Assembly: GCA_900551775.1 (NCBI GenBank)
Contig: URXI01000293.1
Span: forward strand, 1-5,414
Length of the DNA: 5,414 bases
Source: an uncultured Eubacterium sp.
Lineage (GTDB): Bacteria; Bacillota; Clostridia; Peptostreptococcales; Anaerovoracaceae
Direction: 5' to 3'
Part shown: positions 5,098 to 5,414 of the stretch, one piece after another
Numbering within the stretch: position 1 is the stretch's first letter
Layout: each line of letters begins with the position of its first letter
Position numbers and translations under genes: made by a program
Notes under the pieces: generated by a model
Database searches by the model: none
What the model was told of the DNA's origin: nothing
What the model saw: the letters and a program-made list of their open reading frames with translations, nothing else

Positions 5098-5414
5098 ATG
5101 AACGAAAAGACAAACGCAAACTGCCAATTATTTATAGAAAACAGGGATCGCATCAAAGGGGAATTCCCATGGGAGAGCGCCTATATGTATCCTCTCTGTG
5201 CGGCGCTGTATACTGCAAAAGGCCGCAGGGTCAACGAAGAAGTTCTGCGGGAGGCGATGGATCTGCTCAAGGCGCGTGCAGGTCTTTTTTCCAACTTTCG
5301 CAGCACGGTGAAGCTGGCGATTGCCGCCATGCTGGATCTCAGCGGGAATCCGGAAAAAACTTTAAACGACGGACTCAAGGTCTACGACATGCTCAAAGAA
5401 TCCTTCTTTTCATC
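5098..5414 (+). CDS. DUF4003-family protein, N-terminal 105 residues (3' end outside window)
   Basis: The frame runs open from ATG 5098 to the window edge without a stop. It begins MNEKTNANCQLFIENRDRIK and carries the blocks recognisable from DUF4003 proteins of Firmicutes: ...EFPWESAYMYPLCAALYTAKGR, then LLKARAGLFSNFRSTVKLAIAAMLDLSGNPEKTLNDGLKVYDMLKESFFSS. It is rich in alpha helix with no signal peptide or membrane segment in the visible part, so probably cytosolic. Members are usually around 300 or more residues, so roughly a third is seen. No biochemical function is established for the family that I know of. AAAGGGGA six bases upstream supports the start. It is divergent from the AraC-type regulator, which may control it. 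Confidence 0.82.
   Translation, partial: MNEKTNANCQLFIENRDRIKGEFPWESAYMYPLCAALYTAKGRRVNEEVLREAMDLLKARAGLFSNFRSTVKLAIAAMLDLSGNPEKTLNDGLKVYDMLKESFFS

Noticed and set aside
4950..5156. N-terminal extension of the AraC-type protein with a hydrophobic, membrane-like stretch
   Set aside because: The internal ATG at 4949 has an excellent SD and the family's normal N-terminus; the extension overlaps the divergent DUF4003 gene and its promoter region.
1..5414. CRISPR array, tRNA/rRNA, toxin-antitoxin pair or intact insertion sequence
   Set aside because: No regular repeats, RNA gene signatures, small overlapping gene pairs or transposase with terminal repeats were seen; the only mobile-type trace is the remnant at 3897-4004.

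Overview
This looks like a stretch of chromosome from a Gram-positive anaerobe-type Firmicute, most likely class Clostridia. The grounds are strong GGAGG-type ribosome binding sites before most genes, sigma-A-like promoters, U-tailed hairpin terminators, a DUF4003 gene, a FabF/FabZ plus MarR arrangement as in low-GC Gram-positive fatty acid loci, and moderate base composition (hand counts of about 50-60% GC in the native genes). The genus cannot be fixed from the window. No replication, plasmid, phage, CRISPR or intact transposase genes are visible.

Layout. (1) Positions 1-1521 hold the tail of a type II fatty acid synthesis operon: the C-terminal half of fabF, fabZ two bases downstream, then a MarR-family regulator that appears to have its own promoter with a palindrome between its -35 and -10 boxes. 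A strong terminator at 1532-1557 closes the unit. (2) Positions 1559-2203 hold a single-gene unit, a stand-alone GyrI-like effector-binding protein with its own promoter, SD and terminator. (3) Positions 2209-3891 hold a visibly AT-richer divergent pair: a DJ-1/PfpI-family protein on the minus strand and a WYL-domain DeoR/YafY-type regulator on the plus strand. They share a 111-base promoter region with an 11-base palindrome. (4) At about 3897-4004 lies what looks like the last ~35 codons of an Rpn/PD-(D/E)XK nuclease-type gene, decapitated directly behind the WYL gene, followed by a bidirectional terminator. (5) On the minus strand, 4949-4041 encodes an AraC/Rob-type regulator with a GyrI-like C-terminal domain. 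It is divergent from a DUF4003 gene that runs off the right edge.

How the parts work together. FabF elongates and FabZ dehydrates acyl-ACP intermediates; the neighbouring MarR protein is a candidate FabT-like lipid-responsive repressor. The rest is a cluster of small-molecule-sensing units: a free GyrI domain, a GyrI domain fused to AraC-type HTHs, and a WYL regulator divergent from its likely target, the DJ-1 gene. The AT-rich pair beside a gene remnant looks like an acquired islet. Nothing here amounts to a clearly undescribed system. The most testable new points are the operator-like palindromes around the MarR gene and at the WYL/DJ-1 promoter, and the islet/remnant junction.
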